The notes under the pieces are model-generated. The model was not told the DNA's origin. It worked only from the letters and a program-made list of their open reading frames with translations, and ran no database searches. From contig CAVSRU010000002.1 in the NCBI GenBank assembly GCA_963730535.1, positions 124,001-188,000 on the forward strand: DNA of 64,000 nucleotides, written 5' to 3'. Below are positions 9,639 to 19,094 of the stretch, in pieces. Numbering within the stretch: position 1 is the first letter of the stretch; every line of letters starts with the position of its first letter. Both the position numbers and the translations under genes were made by a program. Source of the stretch: DASSUW01 sp963730535. GTDB lineage: Bacteria > Actinomycetota > Thermoleophilia > Solirubrobacterales > Solirubrobacteraceae.

Positions 9639-10547
9639 CTAGGCGGCGAGCGCCTGCTCGTCGACCGCGGCGGCGGTCCAGAGAGCGTCGTTCCCGAAGG
9701 CCCGCCGCTGTGCCGCCCCCGAGGCGACCGCCGAGATCAGCGCATCCTCGGCGGCGCCGAGGTCAGGCGCGTTCAGCGGCGGGGCCATGACGGCGGCCAC
9801 CTCGGCCGTCGTCAAGCCGTCGGGGAACGCGGCGAGCGCCTCCCCGGCCGTCGTCGCGGGCGTCCGGCGCTCGAGGCTGCGGTCGAGGTTGGCGACGCAC
9901 AGGTCGTAGGCCTCGATCGACTGGAAGCCGCCCGCCTCCAGGCGGCCGCCGGCCGTCTCGAAGACCACGCTCGGGGCCGTGAAGCGCACCTCGCCCTCGG
10001 GCGTCACCGCCGACTTGCCCTGGAACTCGGTCGGCCCACCCGCGGCGCTGCGGGCGAGGGCGAGGTCGGCGCGGAAGGCCTCCTCGACCGCGGCCTGCTG
10101 CGAAGCGGCGACGAGCGCCTCGCCGTCGATCCCCGGCACCCAGGCGAGCGCCTCGAGCAGGCCCGCGCGCTCGTCGAGCACCGCGGTGGTCGTGAACTGC
10201 GCGAGCTGGAGCGCGCGGAAGACAGACCACTCGCGCCCGGGAGCGAGCAGCCGGGCGGCCACGACGACGCGGCACATCGGCCACGTGGCGTGCGGGCGCT
10301 CGCGCGGCTCGGTCGCGAACGGCATGCCGCGGCGGCGGAACGAGCGGTAGCCGAGGGCCATGCCCTCGCCGGTGTAGCCGCGGCGCTCGTACTGGGCGGC
10401 GGTCTCCGTCAGCCCGATCATCACGTAGCGCCAGTCGAGCTGATCGCCGTACCGCCACTGGAGCGTCGCCAGCGCCGGGGCGGCGGACCACGCCCAGGGG
10501 CAGCCGGGGTCCGAGAAATGCGTGACGCGAATTGTTCGCTGACTCAC
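9639..10547 (-). CDS. DsbA-family thioredoxin-fold protein (FrnE/HCCA-isomerase-like)
   Basis: A cytoplasmic 302-residue thioredoxin-fold protein. The N-terminal strand and active-site region VTHFSDPGCPWAWSAAPALA carries a CPWA motif, with a single Cys instead of CxxC. This is seen in the DsbA-like FrnE and 2-hydroxychromene-2-carboxylate isomerase branch, where glutathione- or mycothiol-type chemistry rather than disulfide exchange is typical. The helical insertion and the closing VTPEGEVRFTAPSVVFET segment (cis-Pro region) match the fold. The start is ATG 10547; the helicase gene is divergent from it. The exact substrate cannot be read from the sequence. Confidence 0.75.
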   Translation of the reverse strand: MSQRTIRVTHFSDPGCPWAWSAAPALATLQWRYGDQLDWRYVMIGLTETAAQYERRGYTGEGMALGYRSFRRRGMPFATEPRERPHATWPMCRVVVAARLLAPGREWSVFRALQLAQFTTTAVLDERAGLLEALAWVPGIDGEALVAASQQAAVEEAFRADLALARSAAGGPTEFQGKSAVTPEGEVRFTAPSVVFETAGGRLEAGGFQSIEAYDLCVANLDRSLERRTPATTAGEALAAFPDGLTTAEVAAVMAPPLNAPDLGAAEDALISAVASGAAQRRAFGNDALWTAAAVDEQALAA

Positions 10548-10605
10548 CCAATTGAGGATATGAACCCCGCATTCCGTCTTCTGCGCCTCCTAGCCTCCGG
10601 CGCCC

Positions 10606-12246
10606 TTGTCGTCCGCGGTCACCTCATCCGCCCTCCGGCGCGGCCGGTCCCTGCCCGCCTGGCCCGCCGGCCGCCCGCTGCGCGCCTGGCAGCAGGCGGC
10701 GGCCGCCGCCGTGGCCGCTCACGAGGGCGACTCGTTCCTCGCCTCCGCCACCCCGGCGGCGGGCAAGACGACGTTCGGGCTCCACGTCGCGCACCGCATG
10801 CTCTGCGAGGGCAGGGTCGCCCGCGTCGCCGTCGTGGCGCCGACGACACACATCTGCCGCCAGTGGGCGCTCGACGCCGCCCGCTACGGCATCGACCTCG
10901 AGCCCAACCGCCCGAACGCCGCCGGGCCGGAGCCGCGCGACCGCCACGGTGTGGCCGTCACGTACGCCACGGTCGCGGCCGGGCCCGCCACCCACCGGCG
11001 CGCGACAGCCGGCAAGCCGACGCTGCTGATCGCCGACGAGCCGCACCACATGGGCGAGCTGGCGGCGTGGGGCCGCGCGACCACCGCCGCCTTCGAGGGC
11101 GCCCGCTTCCGCCTGCTGCTCTCCGGCACGCCGTTCCGCTCCGACAGCACGCCGATCCCGTGGGTCGACTACGACGAGGAGGGGGTCTCGCGCGCCGACT
11201 TCGCGTACGGCTACACCGACGCTCTCCTGGACGGCGTCTGCCGCCCGGTGACCTTCCACACCTACGGCGGCGACATGGAGTGGATGAGCGACGGGCGCCG
11301 CCGCAAGGCGGACTTCTCGGTCGTCCTGCCGGCCGCCGAGGCGGCGCGCCGCCTGCGGACCGCGCTCGAGCCCGAGGGGGACTGGGTCGACCATGTGCTC
11401 CGCGACGCCCACGGCGAGCTCGCCTCGCTCCGCGCGGCCAACCACCCGGACGCCGGCGGCCTCGTGGTGGCGATCGACAAGGACCACGCGGAGCGGCTCG
11501 CCGCGCGCCTGCACCGCATCACCGGCGAGCCGCCCGCGATCGTGACGTCCGACGCCGCCGACGCCTCGCACCGGATCGCGCGCTTCGCCGGCGGCTCCGG
11601 CACCTGGCTTGTGTCCGTGCTGATGGTGTCCGAGGGCGTCGACATCCCGCGATTGCGCGTCGGCGTCTACGCGACCAGTGCCCGCACCGAGCTCTTCTTC
11701 CGCCAGGTGGTGGGCCGCTTCATCCGCCGGACGCCGGGTGGGCGGGATTCCAATCATCAGATGAGCCACCTCTTCCTGCCCTCGGATCCCACCCTCAAGC
11801 GCCTCGCCGCGCAGATCGAGGAGGAGCGCAACCACGCGCTGACGCTCGAGCCGGCCGGCGAGCTCGTCGCTGAGCGCGCCGAGCGGGCGGCTCCCGAGGA
11901 GGCGTTCCGCGCCCTGTGGTCGAGCGCCCGGCGCGACGACGAGGTGCTCCAGACCACCCAGCCCGGAGAGGCGCTCGCGCTGTTCGCCGAGGCCGCGCCC
12001 TCGTCGCCGGCCCTGGTCGCCTTCACGACGACGGAGCCGGCGGCGCAACAGCGCCGCGAGCGCCTGCGCGAGGAGCGCCGGGCGCTCGTCGCGGTCATCG
12101 CGCGAGCGACCGGCGAGGAGCACCGCATCGTCAACGCGCGCGTGAACCGCGCGGTCGGCGCCGCCTCGGTCGCCAAGTCGACCGCCGAGCAGCTCGAGAA
12201 GGCCAACGCGGTGCTCGAGAAGGAGATCGCGCGCCGCCGCCTCTGA
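10606..12246 (+). CDS. Superfamily 2 DEAD/DEAH-type helicase
   Basis: A 546-residue ATP-dependent nucleic-acid helicase. The RecA1 motifs are a Q-like LRAWQQAAAAAV, Walker A SATPAAGKTTF (Ala-Ala-Gly-Lys-Thr), motif II IADEPHHM (a DEPH variant of DEAH) and motif III LLSGTPFRSD. RecA2 contains VVAIDKDHAERLAARL, VSVLMVSEGVDIPRLRVGVY (motif V) and FFRQVVGRFIRR (motif VI with arginine fingers). The C-terminal 130 residues are helical and charged. The start is TTG 10606; no ATG/GTG alternative precedes the conserved part. It stands alone, with no nuclease or methylase partner that would suggest a defence system. Its role may be DNA repair. Confidence 0.85.
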   Translation: MSSAVTSSALRRGRSLPAWPAGRPLRAWQQAAAAAVAAHEGDSFLASATPAAGKTTFGLHVAHRMLCEGRVARVAVVAPTTHICRQWALDAARYGIDLEPNRPNAAGPEPRDRHGVAVTYATVAAGPATHRRATAGKPTLLIADEPHHMGELAAWGRATTAAFEGARFRLLLSGTPFRSDSTPIPWVDYDEEGVSRADFAYGYTDALLDGVCRPVTFHTYGGDMEWMSDGRRRKADFSVVLPAAEAARRLRTALEPEGDWVDHVLRDAHGELASLRAANHPDAGGLVVAIDKDHAERLAARLHRITGEPPAIVTSDAADASHRIARFAGGSGTWLVSVLMVSEGVDIPRLRVGVYATSARTELFFRQVVGRFIRRTPGGRDSNHQMSHLFLPSDPTLKRLAAQIEEERNHALTLEPAGELVAERAERAAPEEAFRALWSSARRDDEVLQTTQPGEALALFAEAAPSSPALVAFTTTEPAAQQRRERLREERRALVAVIARATGEEHRIVNARVNRAVGAASVAKSTAEQLEKANAVLEKEIARRRL

Positions 12247-12255
12247 TCGCCGCGG

Positions 12256-13755
12256 TCAATCCGCGGCGATCGTGAGGTTGCGGCCCGCCTCCTTGGCGGT
12301 CGCGAGCGCGTCCTGGGCGCGGATCAGCAGCAGCTCGGCCGGCTCCTCGCCGTCCCACCGGGCGACCCCGGCCGAGGCGGTCTGCCCGCGCGGCGTGGCG
12401 GCGCGGACCCGGTCGAGCACGTCGACGGCCTCGCCGAGCCCGCAGCTCGGCAGCAGCACGCCGAACTCGGTGCCGTCGAGGCGCGCCAGCAGGTCGACCT
12501 CGCGAAGCTCGCCGCGCCAGCGCGCGGCGGTCTCCTTGAGCAGCCGGTCGCCCTCGCGCTCGCCCCGCACCATGTTGAAGGCGCTCATGTGGTCGAGGTC
12601 GATGACGGCGAGGCTGAGCGGGCTGTCGGCGCGGCGGGCGCGGGCCAGCTCGCGCGGCACCTCCTCGTCCCACACGCGGCGGGTGACGAGCCCGGTCAGC
12701 GTGTCGGACAGCGCCAGCGCCCCCATGCGGCTGCGCAGCGTCGCGTGCTCGATCGCCACCGCGGCCTGGGCGGCGAGCAGCCGCAGCACGCCCGCGGGAG
12801 CGTCCGGCAGCTCCTCGAGCGGGACCTGCCAGACGACGATCAGCACGCCGGCGACGTCGCCGTCGCGCAGCACCGGCTCGAACACCGCCGAGCGGGCGTT
12901 GGTGGCCTCCACGAGCGGGGGGGCGAGCGCCGGGTGCCGACGGGCGTCGGCGACGAAGTACGTCTCCTTGGAGGTGAACGCGCGACCCGGGCCGGACGGC
13001 GCCTCGCCGCGCGCCTGGATCGTCACCGGCGCGATCTCCACGCCCGCCATCGCGGTCGACACGAACTCGCGGCCGGCCGGCTCGAGCAGGAAGGCGACCG
13101 GCGCGCCGGCCACCTCGCGGGCGGCCTCGCAGACGGCCGTGCGGGCGTCCTCGCCGGCCGCCAGGGCGCGGGCCACGCGGCCGACAGCGCCCATCCCGCG
13201 CGCCTGGTCGCGCAGCAGGTCGTTGAAGCGCCGCAGGTCACGCTCGTTGCTCTCGCGCTCGAGCTCGGAGGCGAGCACGCGGGCGAGCATCTGGAACAGC
13301 TGCTCATCGGCGTCGGTGAAGCCGGCGACCGAGTGGCGCAGCGCCGCCAGCGAGCCGACGCGCGTGCCGTCCGAGAGCTCGAGCGGCGCGCCGAGATACG
13401 CCCGCGCGCCGACCCGCTCCTGCATCGGCAGGTCCCGGTAGATCGGGTCGCGGCCGACGGCGTTGCAGAGCCGCGGGGCGCGGTCCTCGGCCATGTGCGA
13501 GCAGAACGCGTCGCCGAGCGGGATCGCGAGGTTCGAGCGCAGCCCGACGCCGCTGCCGTTGCGCGCGTCGACGATCCGGTGGGTCGCCTGCGAGCGGTCG
13601 AGGTGCGCCAGGTAGAGCACCGCGTCGGGCAGGTGCCGTTCGAGCAGGTCGAGCACCGAGCGCGTGGCGTCCGCGAACGACCGGTAGGTCGCCGAGCTGG
13701 CGGCAGCGGCTGCCTGGATCGCGCTCGCGTCCACGGGTCGCATTGTCGCCGTCAA
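12256..13755 (-). CDS. Tandem GAF sensor with degenerate GGDEF domain
   Basis: A 499-residue cytoplasmic signalling protein. GAF domain 1 (about 25-165, with AIPLGDAFCSHMAEDRAPRL) and GAF domain 2 (about 195-345) are followed by a GGDEF domain (about 355-499; DTLTGLVTRRVWDEEVPREL and LAVIDLDHMSAFN). The signature itself reads ARLDGTEFGVLLPS, so GGDEF has become DGTEF: the first Gly and the metal/substrate-side Asp/Glu are replaced. An RxxD inhibitory-site motif (REVD) sits five residues upstream. By family knowledge the changed signature predicts loss of diguanylate cyclase activity and possible use as a c-di-GMP or GTP sensor. The start is ATG 13755. Confidence 0.85.
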   Translation of the reverse strand: MTATMRPVDASAIQAAAAASSATYRSFADATRSVLDLLERHLPDAVLYLAHLDRSQATHRIVDARNGSGVGLRSNLAIPLGDAFCSHMAEDRAPRLCNAVGRDPIYRDLPMQERVGARAYLGAPLELSDGTRVGSLAALRHSVAGFTDADEQLFQMLARVLASELERESNERDLRRFNDLLRDQARGMGAVGRVARALAAGEDARTAVCEAAREVAGAPVAFLLEPAGREFVSTAMAGVEIAPVTIQARGEAPSGPGRAFTSKETYFVADARRHPALAPPLVEATNARSAVFEPVLRDGDVAGVLIVVWQVPLEELPDAPAGVLRLLAAQAAVAIEHATLRSRMGALALSDTLTGLVTRRVWDEEVPRELARARRADSPLSLAVIDLDHMSAFNMVRGEREGDRLLKETAARWRGELREVDLLARLDGTEFGVLLPSCGLGEAVDVLDRVRAATPRGQTASAGVARWDGEEPAELLLIRAQDALATAKEAGRNLTIAAD

Positions 13756-13798
13756 CCACGCGGCTTCAAATGGGCAATCCGTCTAGGGTGGCGGCCGT

Positions 13799-14581
13799 AT
13801 GAGGCTGGCGACCTTCGTAGGACCCGACGGCGGCAACCCGCAGGCCGGTGAGGTGCGCGGCGACGAGGTCGTCGCCTTCGAATCCGGCACCGTGCGCGAC
13901 CGCCTCGCGTCGGGCGACCTCACGCCCGCCGGCGGCCGCTCGTTCCCGCTCGTCGAGGTGCGCCTGCTGGCACCAGTGCCGCAGCCGCGGGCGATCTTCG
14001 GCATCGGCCTCAACTACGCGGCCCACGCGCGCGAGACCGGCAAGGAGCCGCCCGAGCGGCCGATCGTGTTCATGAAGCTCCCGACGTCGAGCGCGCCGGC
14101 GAGCGGGCCGCTCCAGCGCCCCGCGGCGACCGAGCAGCTCGACTACGAGGCCGAGATGGTGATCGTCATGGGCGGCGGCGGGCGCATCGCCGGCTGGGCG
14201 GTGGCCGACGACGCCACGGCCCGCGACCTCCAGCGCGCCGAGCCGCAGTGGACGCGCGCCAAGGCCTTCGACACCTCGTGCCCGTGGGGCCCCTGGGTGA
14301 CGACGATCGACGAGGTCCCGGACGCCCGCGGGCTTCGCATCGGCTCATGGGTCAACGGCGAGCAGCGCCAGGACTCGACCACCGACGACCTCATCTTCGG
14401 GCCGTCCGAGCTCGTCGAGTTCATCTCCGAGGCCTGCACGCTCGAGCCCGGCGACCTCATCCTCACCGGCACCCCCGAGGGCGTCGGCGACGCGATGGAC
14501 CCGCCGACCTACCTACGCGCCGGCGACGTCGTGCGGATCGAGGTCGAGCGGCTGGGAACGATCGAGCACGAAGTGATGTAA
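13799..14581 (+). CDS. Fumarylacetoacetate hydrolase family protein
   Basis: A 260-residue metal-dependent hydrolase/isomerase of the FAH superfamily, which acts on acylpyruvates or 2-oxo-diene-dioates in aromatic or tyrosine catabolism. FGIGLNYAAHARETG, RPIVFMKLPTS, LDYEAEMVIVMG (metal-binding Glu residues), KAFDTSCPWGPWV and LEPGDLILTGTPEGVGDAMDP are the standard family blocks. Length is normal for single-domain members. It stands alone without other aromatic-degradation genes, so the substrate stays open (acylpyruvase or oxaloacetate decarboxylase are common outcomes). The start is ATG 13799. Confidence 0.88.
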   Translation: MRLATFVGPDGGNPQAGEVRGDEVVAFESGTVRDRLASGDLTPAGGRSFPLVEVRLLAPVPQPRAIFGIGLNYAAHARETGKEPPERPIVFMKLPTSSAPASGPLQRPAATEQLDYEAEMVIVMGGGGRIAGWAVADDATARDLQRAEPQWTRAKAFDTSCPWGPWVTTIDEVPDARGLRIGSWVNGEQRQDSTTDDLIFGPSELVEFISEACTLEPGDLILTGTPEGVGDAMDPPTYLRAGDVVRIEVERLGTIEHEVM

Positions 14582-14592
14582 CACGGGGGCCC

Positions 14593-14633
14593 GCCCAACG
14601 GGTCATTCCGTGTCGAGCGATGTCCCGTTGGGC
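14593..14633. terminator. Bidirectional terminator-like hairpin
   Basis: Perfect 10-bp arms GCCCAACGGG (14593-14602) and CCCGTTGGGC (14624-14633) with a 21-base loop. They sit exactly between the stops of the convergent FAH gene and clpP. There is no long T tract, as is usual in this GC-rich DNA. Confidence 0.6.
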
Positions 14634-14637
14634 ACCC

Positions 14638-15219
14638 CTAGTGCTCCCGGATGACCCGGTCGATGAGGCCGTACTCCGCCGCCTGATCGGCCGTGAAGAA
14701 GCGGTCGCGCTCCATGTCCCGGTGCACGGCCTCGTCGCTCTGCCCGGTGTGCTTGGCGTAGATCTCGTCCACCCGCTTGCGGGTCTTGAGGATCTCTGCG
14801 GCGTGGATCTCGATGTCGGTCGACTGGCCCTCGAAGCCCGCCGACGGCTGGTGGATGAGGATCCGCGAGTTGGGGAGCGACATCCGCTTGCCGTGCGCGC
14901 CGCCGGCCAGCAGCAGTGATCCCATCGACATCGCGATCCCGACGCACATGGTCGCCACGTCGGGCTTGATGAACTGCATCGTGTCGTAGATCGCGAGCCC
15001 CGCGTAGATCGATCCGCCCGGCGAGTTGATGTAGATCGAGATGTCCTTGTCCGGGTCCTGGGACTCGAGATGCAGGAGCTGGGCGACGATCAGGTTCGCC
15101 ACCTGGTCGTCGACCGCGCTGCCGAGGAAGACGATGCGCTCGTTGAGGAGCCGCGAGAAGATGTCGAACTCGCGCTCGCCGCGGGCGGTGCGCTCGATGA
15201 CCATGGGGACAAGGGGCAT
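14638..15219 (-). CDS. clpP: ATP-dependent Clp protease proteolytic subunit
   Basis: Serine peptidase subunit that forms the tetradecameric chamber of ClpXP/ClpCP and degrades unfolded or tagged proteins. The 193 residues are full length. The order is NERIVFLGSAVDDQVANLIV, then the oxyanion and catalytic Ser strand GIAMSMGSLLLAGG (Ser in AMSMG), then the catalytic His in SRILIHQPSAGF, then the handle helix and RDRFFTADQAAEYGLID (catalytic Asp region). The start is ATG 15219 with upstream purines. No clpX follows within the window; the response-regulator gene lies upstream on the same strand with an 18-bp gap. Confidence 0.95.
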   Translation of the reverse strand: MPLVPMVIERTARGEREFDIFSRLLNERIVFLGSAVDDQVANLIVAQLLHLESQDPDKDISIYINSPGGSIYAGLAIYDTMQFIKPDVATMCVGIAMSMGSLLLAGGAHGKRMSLPNSRILIHQPSAGFEGQSTDIEIHAAEILKTRKRVDEIYAKHTGQSDEAVHRDMERDRFFTADQAAEYGLIDRVIREH

Positions 15220-15237
15220 GGCCCCTGATACTACGAG

Positions 15238-15810
15238 TCAGGCTGCGGCGTGCGTGCCCGCCCGGAGCCGCCCGAGCATCCGCTCGATGCGGCGCGCCGC
15301 GCGGCGGCGATCCAGGTGCAGCGTGTCGGCCGCCTCGCCCGCCGCGGTCCCGTCGGCGAGCATCGCGAGCAGCGGCAGGTCCTCGGGGTCGACCAGGTGG
15401 GCCGCGGCGTCCATCTCCCGCGCGTCGAGCGGCGGGAGCGCGCGGGTGCCGCGTGAGACCAGCCGGATCGCCTCGAACAGCTCCTCGGGGTCGGCCAGCT
15501 TGTCGACCAGGCCGTCCGCGGACGCGACGCGGGCGAGCAGTGCGAGCTCGGGCGCGGGCTCGGCCGTGTGCAGGATCACCTGCGGCGGGCGCGGCAGCGC
15601 GCCCAGCCGGCGGCATAGCGCGATCCCGTCGCCTTCGGGCAGGTGGTGCTCGACGAGCACGATGTCCGGCCGCAGCCGCGCGACGAGCTCGAGCCCGTCG
15701 TCGAAGCCGGTGGCGGCCCCGACCGGTACGAGGCCCGGCTCGGTGCGGAGGAGCATCGACAGGCCGGCGCGCACCGCGGGCTGCGGGTCGACGATGGCGA
15801 TCCGGATCAC
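15238..15810 (-). CDS. Response regulator with Glu in place of phospho-Asp
   Basis: A 190-residue receiver plus DNA-binding protein. The receiver (1-120) keeps the acidic pocket at Asp8 and the Lys in GLVDKLADPEEL. The phosphoacceptor strand, normally LxDxxMP, reads DIVLVEHHLPEGDG, putting Glu at position 54 where Asp is expected. The C-terminal 60 residues (LLAMLADGTAAGEAADTLHL) look like a LuxR-type helix-turn-helix. By family knowledge Asp-to-Glu can mimic phosphorylation, so it may be constitutively active. No sensor kinase is adjacent. The start is GTG 15810. Confidence 0.7.
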   Translation of the reverse strand: MIRIAIVDPQPAVRAGLSMLLRTEPGLVPVGAATGFDDGLELVARLRPDIVLVEHHLPEGDGIALCRRLGALPRPPQVILHTAEPAPELALLARVASADGLVDKLADPEELFEAIRLVSRGTRALPPLDAREMDAAAHLVDPEDLPLLAMLADGTAAGEAADTLHLDRRRAARRIERMLGRLRAGTHAAA

Positions 15811-15879
15811 GGCAGGGACCCTTTCATCGGGGTCTGAACTTCGCGTAAAGGGGCTGTAAGCCTTCCCGAGGTGAGCGGC

Positions 15880-16866
15880 TCAGGCGTGGCCGTCGAGCCA
15901 CTCGCGCATCGAGACGTGATGCGCTGAGTGCTCGCCTGACGAGAGCTCGAGCCGCATCTCGCCCAGCAGCCCGAACCGCTCGGCGGTCACGTTGTGCTGG
16001 TGGATCGTCTCGAGGTTCTCCTGGCGCGCGGAGACGAAGTGGCGCTCGGTCAGCGCCGGGAAGTTCTCGACCACCCCTCGCACCATCTCGCGCACGCAGT
16101 CCTCGACGAAGCGGGGCCGGCGGTGTGCCTTCTCGACCACAGCGCCCTCGTCGGAGCGCTTCATCAGCTCGTAGATCTCCGACGACATCGAATCCTCGAC
16201 GACGGCGAGCAGGCTCTCGGCCGCGATGTCGGTCGCGCAGTCCTCCGGGCAGCCGATGTGCAGCGTGCCGAGCCCGCGCTGGTTGTGGGTCGCGATCGGG
16301 ACGGCCTCGACGATGCGGTCGATGTCGTCGGCCGAGAAGCCGCCCTCGGCGAGCCGCTCGCGGGCGCGCCCCTCGACGAGCTTCTGGGCGCACGGGCAGG
16401 CGGTCATGCCCTGCGCGCGGACGCCGACGAGCCGCCGGGTGCCGGCCTCGCTCGCCACCGCGACGCCGAGCAGCGAGTAGATCTCCTGGGTGAGGATGCC
16501 CGACACGGGAGCCGGCTTGTGCTCCGGGTAGCGCGCCTCGATGTGCACCTCGGCGCGGCGGGCGCCCTGCTCGTCGCGGACCCGCTCGGCGATGTGCTGG
16601 GCCAGCGTCTCGGCCCGCAGGGCGGACTCGCCGAGCACGACGTCGCCGATCACGTCGTTGACGACCTCCTCGAAGCGCGACATGTGCGCGCCCTTCTGCT
16701 GGGGCCCGAGATCGACGAAGCAGTCGAGCCGCGCGGAGTAGAGCTGCTCGCTCCCGTTGGCCTGGATCCGGATGACCTTCTCGACGTTCGTGACGCCGAC
16801 GCGGGAGAGCGAGACGGCGAGGCTCGGGACCTGCGCCTGCACGTCTACGAGTGTGAAATCGGACAT
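15880..16866 (-). CDS. folE2: GTP cyclohydrolase FolE2 (type IB), canonical copy
   Basis: Converts GTP to 7,8-dihydroneopterin triphosphate, the first step toward folate. The 328 residues are full length. RVGVTNVEKVIRI opens the tunnel-fold domain. GAHMSRFEEVVNDV is the substrate-side HMSR block, GMTACPCAQ holds the metal-site cysteines (Cys157 and Cys159), and PIATHNQRGLGTLHIG and ESIHQHN-type His blocks are present. A second, divergent copy lies at 57759-58688 and lacks the HMSR and cysteine motifs, so this one is the better candidate for housekeeping folate synthesis. The start is ATG 16866, divergent from the sigma-factor gene. Confidence 0.93.
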   Translation of the reverse strand: MSDFTLVDVQAQVPSLAVSLSRVGVTNVEKVIRIQANGSEQLYSARLDCFVDLGPQQKGAHMSRFEEVVNDVIGDVVLGESALRAETLAQHIAERVRDEQGARRAEVHIEARYPEHKPAPVSGILTQEIYSLLGVAVASEAGTRRLVGVRAQGMTACPCAQKLVEGRARERLAEGGFSADDIDRIVEAVPIATHNQRGLGTLHIGCPEDCATDIAAESLLAVVEDSMSSEIYELMKRSDEGAVVEKAHRRPRFVEDCVREMVRGVVENFPALTERHFVSARQENLETIHQHNVTAERFGLLGEMRLELSSGEHSAHHVSMREWLDGHA

Positions 16867-16997
16867 CTCTCGTCCAAGGCTAGTAGGCGCGGGAAACCGC
16901 GCTGAAGCCCGATCCTGGCCAGACAGGCAGCCGATCGGGGACGACAGATGTCGCTTTTGGTGCTACAAACCCTCGATCAAGGCTTAGGAGAGGCGTC

Positions 16998-17106
16998 ATG
17001 CCCCCAGCCACCTTGCGGCAAACGTCGCGGCGAGAAGTTGAGATTGAGGAGCGATTCCGGGAGGCGGGAAGCCGCTCATACGTTGACTGCCGAAGGACCG
17101 ACGGAT

Positions 17107-17117
<11 letters not shown>
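16998..17117 (+). CDS. Short upstream ORF overlapping the sigma-factor start
   Basis: A 39-codon frame beginning ATG CCC CCA GCC, preceded by a strong Shine-Dalgarno-like AGGAGAGG (16987-16994) at good spacing. It ends with TAA 17115-17117, so it overlaps the proposed TTG 17107 start of the sigma factor by 11 bases in another frame. The peptide (MPPATLRQTSRREVEIEERF...) matches nothing I know. The arrangement looks like a leader ORF that could couple or dampen translation of the sigma gene. It could also be a chance ORF. Confidence 0.4.
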
Positions 17118-18246
<1,129 letters not shown>

Positions 18247-18260
18247 ATCGTCAGCGCGTC

Positions 18261-18288
18261 GCGCGGCGGGCTAACAGGCCCGCCGCGC
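18261..18288 (+). terminator. GC hairpin after the sigma-factor gene
   Basis: A perfect 11-bp stem, GCGCGGCGGGC and its complement, around the loop TAACAG, 15 bp after the sigma stop and 32 bp before tRNA-Tyr. No T tract follows. Confidence 0.6.
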
Positions 18289-18319
18289 CGCGTGCACGCG
18301 GCTAGACTCTGGCGCCTCG

Positions 18320-18401
18320 GGCGGGGTTCCCGAGCGGTCAAAGGGGCGCGGCTGTAAACCGCGTGGCTCGTCCTTCGCAGGTTCGAATCCTGCCCCCGCC
18401 A
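18320..18401 (+). tRNA. tRNA-Tyr (anticodon GTA)
   Basis: Acceptor stem GGCGGGG pairs with CCCCGCC (18394-18400), with discriminator A at 18401. Anticodon arm CGCGG-CTGTAAA-CCGCG gives anticodon GTA. A long class II variable arm follows, then the T arm GCAGGTTCGAATCCTGC. CCA is not encoded. It is located between the sigma-factor hairpin and the 18455 gene. Confidence 0.95.
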
Positions 18402-18454
18402 TCACGTCGTCGACTTGACCGCCGCCTCGGCGTGCTGGCAAGGTCGTCCGCACG

Positions 18455-19093
18455 ATGGCGGACGGTGGGACGCGATCCTTCTGGCGTACGCAGGGCGCAC
18501 TCGGCCTGATCGTGGCGATCATCGGTCTTGCCGGCGTCGCCATTCCGCTCGTGCTCACTCGCGGCGACGACGACGGCTCGGAGCCCGAGCCGTCGCCCAC
18601 CTCGACGGCGACGGCGACGGCGACGGCGACCACGGAGTCCGCGGAGCCCGAGTTGCTCGGCCGCGGGCAGTTCGACGCCACCGCCTCGAGCACGCTGGAT
18701 CCTGACGCGGCCGGCAACCGCTACGACGCGGCGCTCGCGAAGGACGGGGACACGCGGACCGCCTGGAGCGAGGGAGCTCCCGGCGCGGGGGTGGGCGAGT
18801 CGCTCGAGTTCTCGTTCCGCTCGCCCGTGATGCTCGCCGGGGTCGAGCTGGTCAACGGCTACGCGAAGAACCGGCGCCTGTACGGCCGCAACGGCCGGGT
18901 CTCACAGGTCCGCGTCGTCACCGACCGGGGCAGCCGCCGCAGCGCGCTCGAGGACAACCGGATGGACTTCCAGCCCGTCGGAGTGCGGGCGGGGAGGACG
19001 GAGTCCGTCCGGATCGTCATCGACGGCGTGTTCGGCGGCGAGCGCTACGAGGACACGCTGGTCAGCGAGGTCCGCTTCCGCGTCGCGCCCTGA
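18455..19093 (+). CDS. Membrane-anchored discoidin-like carbohydrate-binding protein
   Basis: A 212-residue protein: a short cytoplasmic N terminus, one membrane segment (GLIVAIIGLAGVAIPLVL, about 18-35), then a Ser/Thr/Ala/Glu-rich linker with a TATATAT run, then a C-terminal beta-sandwich (about 70-212). The sandwich has ATASSTLDPDAAGNRYDAAL, DGDTRTAWSEGAPGAGVGES and LEFSFRSPVMLAGVELVNGY, the pattern of F5/8 type C (discoidin/NPCBM-like) binding modules. It probably displays a glycan-binding domain outside the cell. The TATATAT linker comes from a hexanucleotide microsatellite. The start is ATG 18455. Confidence 0.65.
   Translation: MADGGTRSFWRTQGALGLIVAIIGLAGVAIPLVLTRGDDDGSEPEPSPTSTATATATATTESAEPELLGRGQFDATASSTLDPDAAGNRYDAALAKDGDTRTAWSEGAPGAGVGESLEFSFRSPVMLAGVELVNGYAKNRRLYGRNGRVSQVRVVTDRGSRRSALEDNRMDFQPVGVRAGRTESVRIVIDGVFGGERYEDTLVSEVRFRVAP
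18604..18631 (+). repeat. Hexanucleotide microsatellite (GACGGC) in a coding linker
   Basis: Four and a half tandem copies of GACGGC within the linker of the discoidin-like gene, encoding alternating Thr-Ala. The unit keeps the reading frame when copy number changes. Confidence 0.8.
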
Positions 19094-19094
19094 C

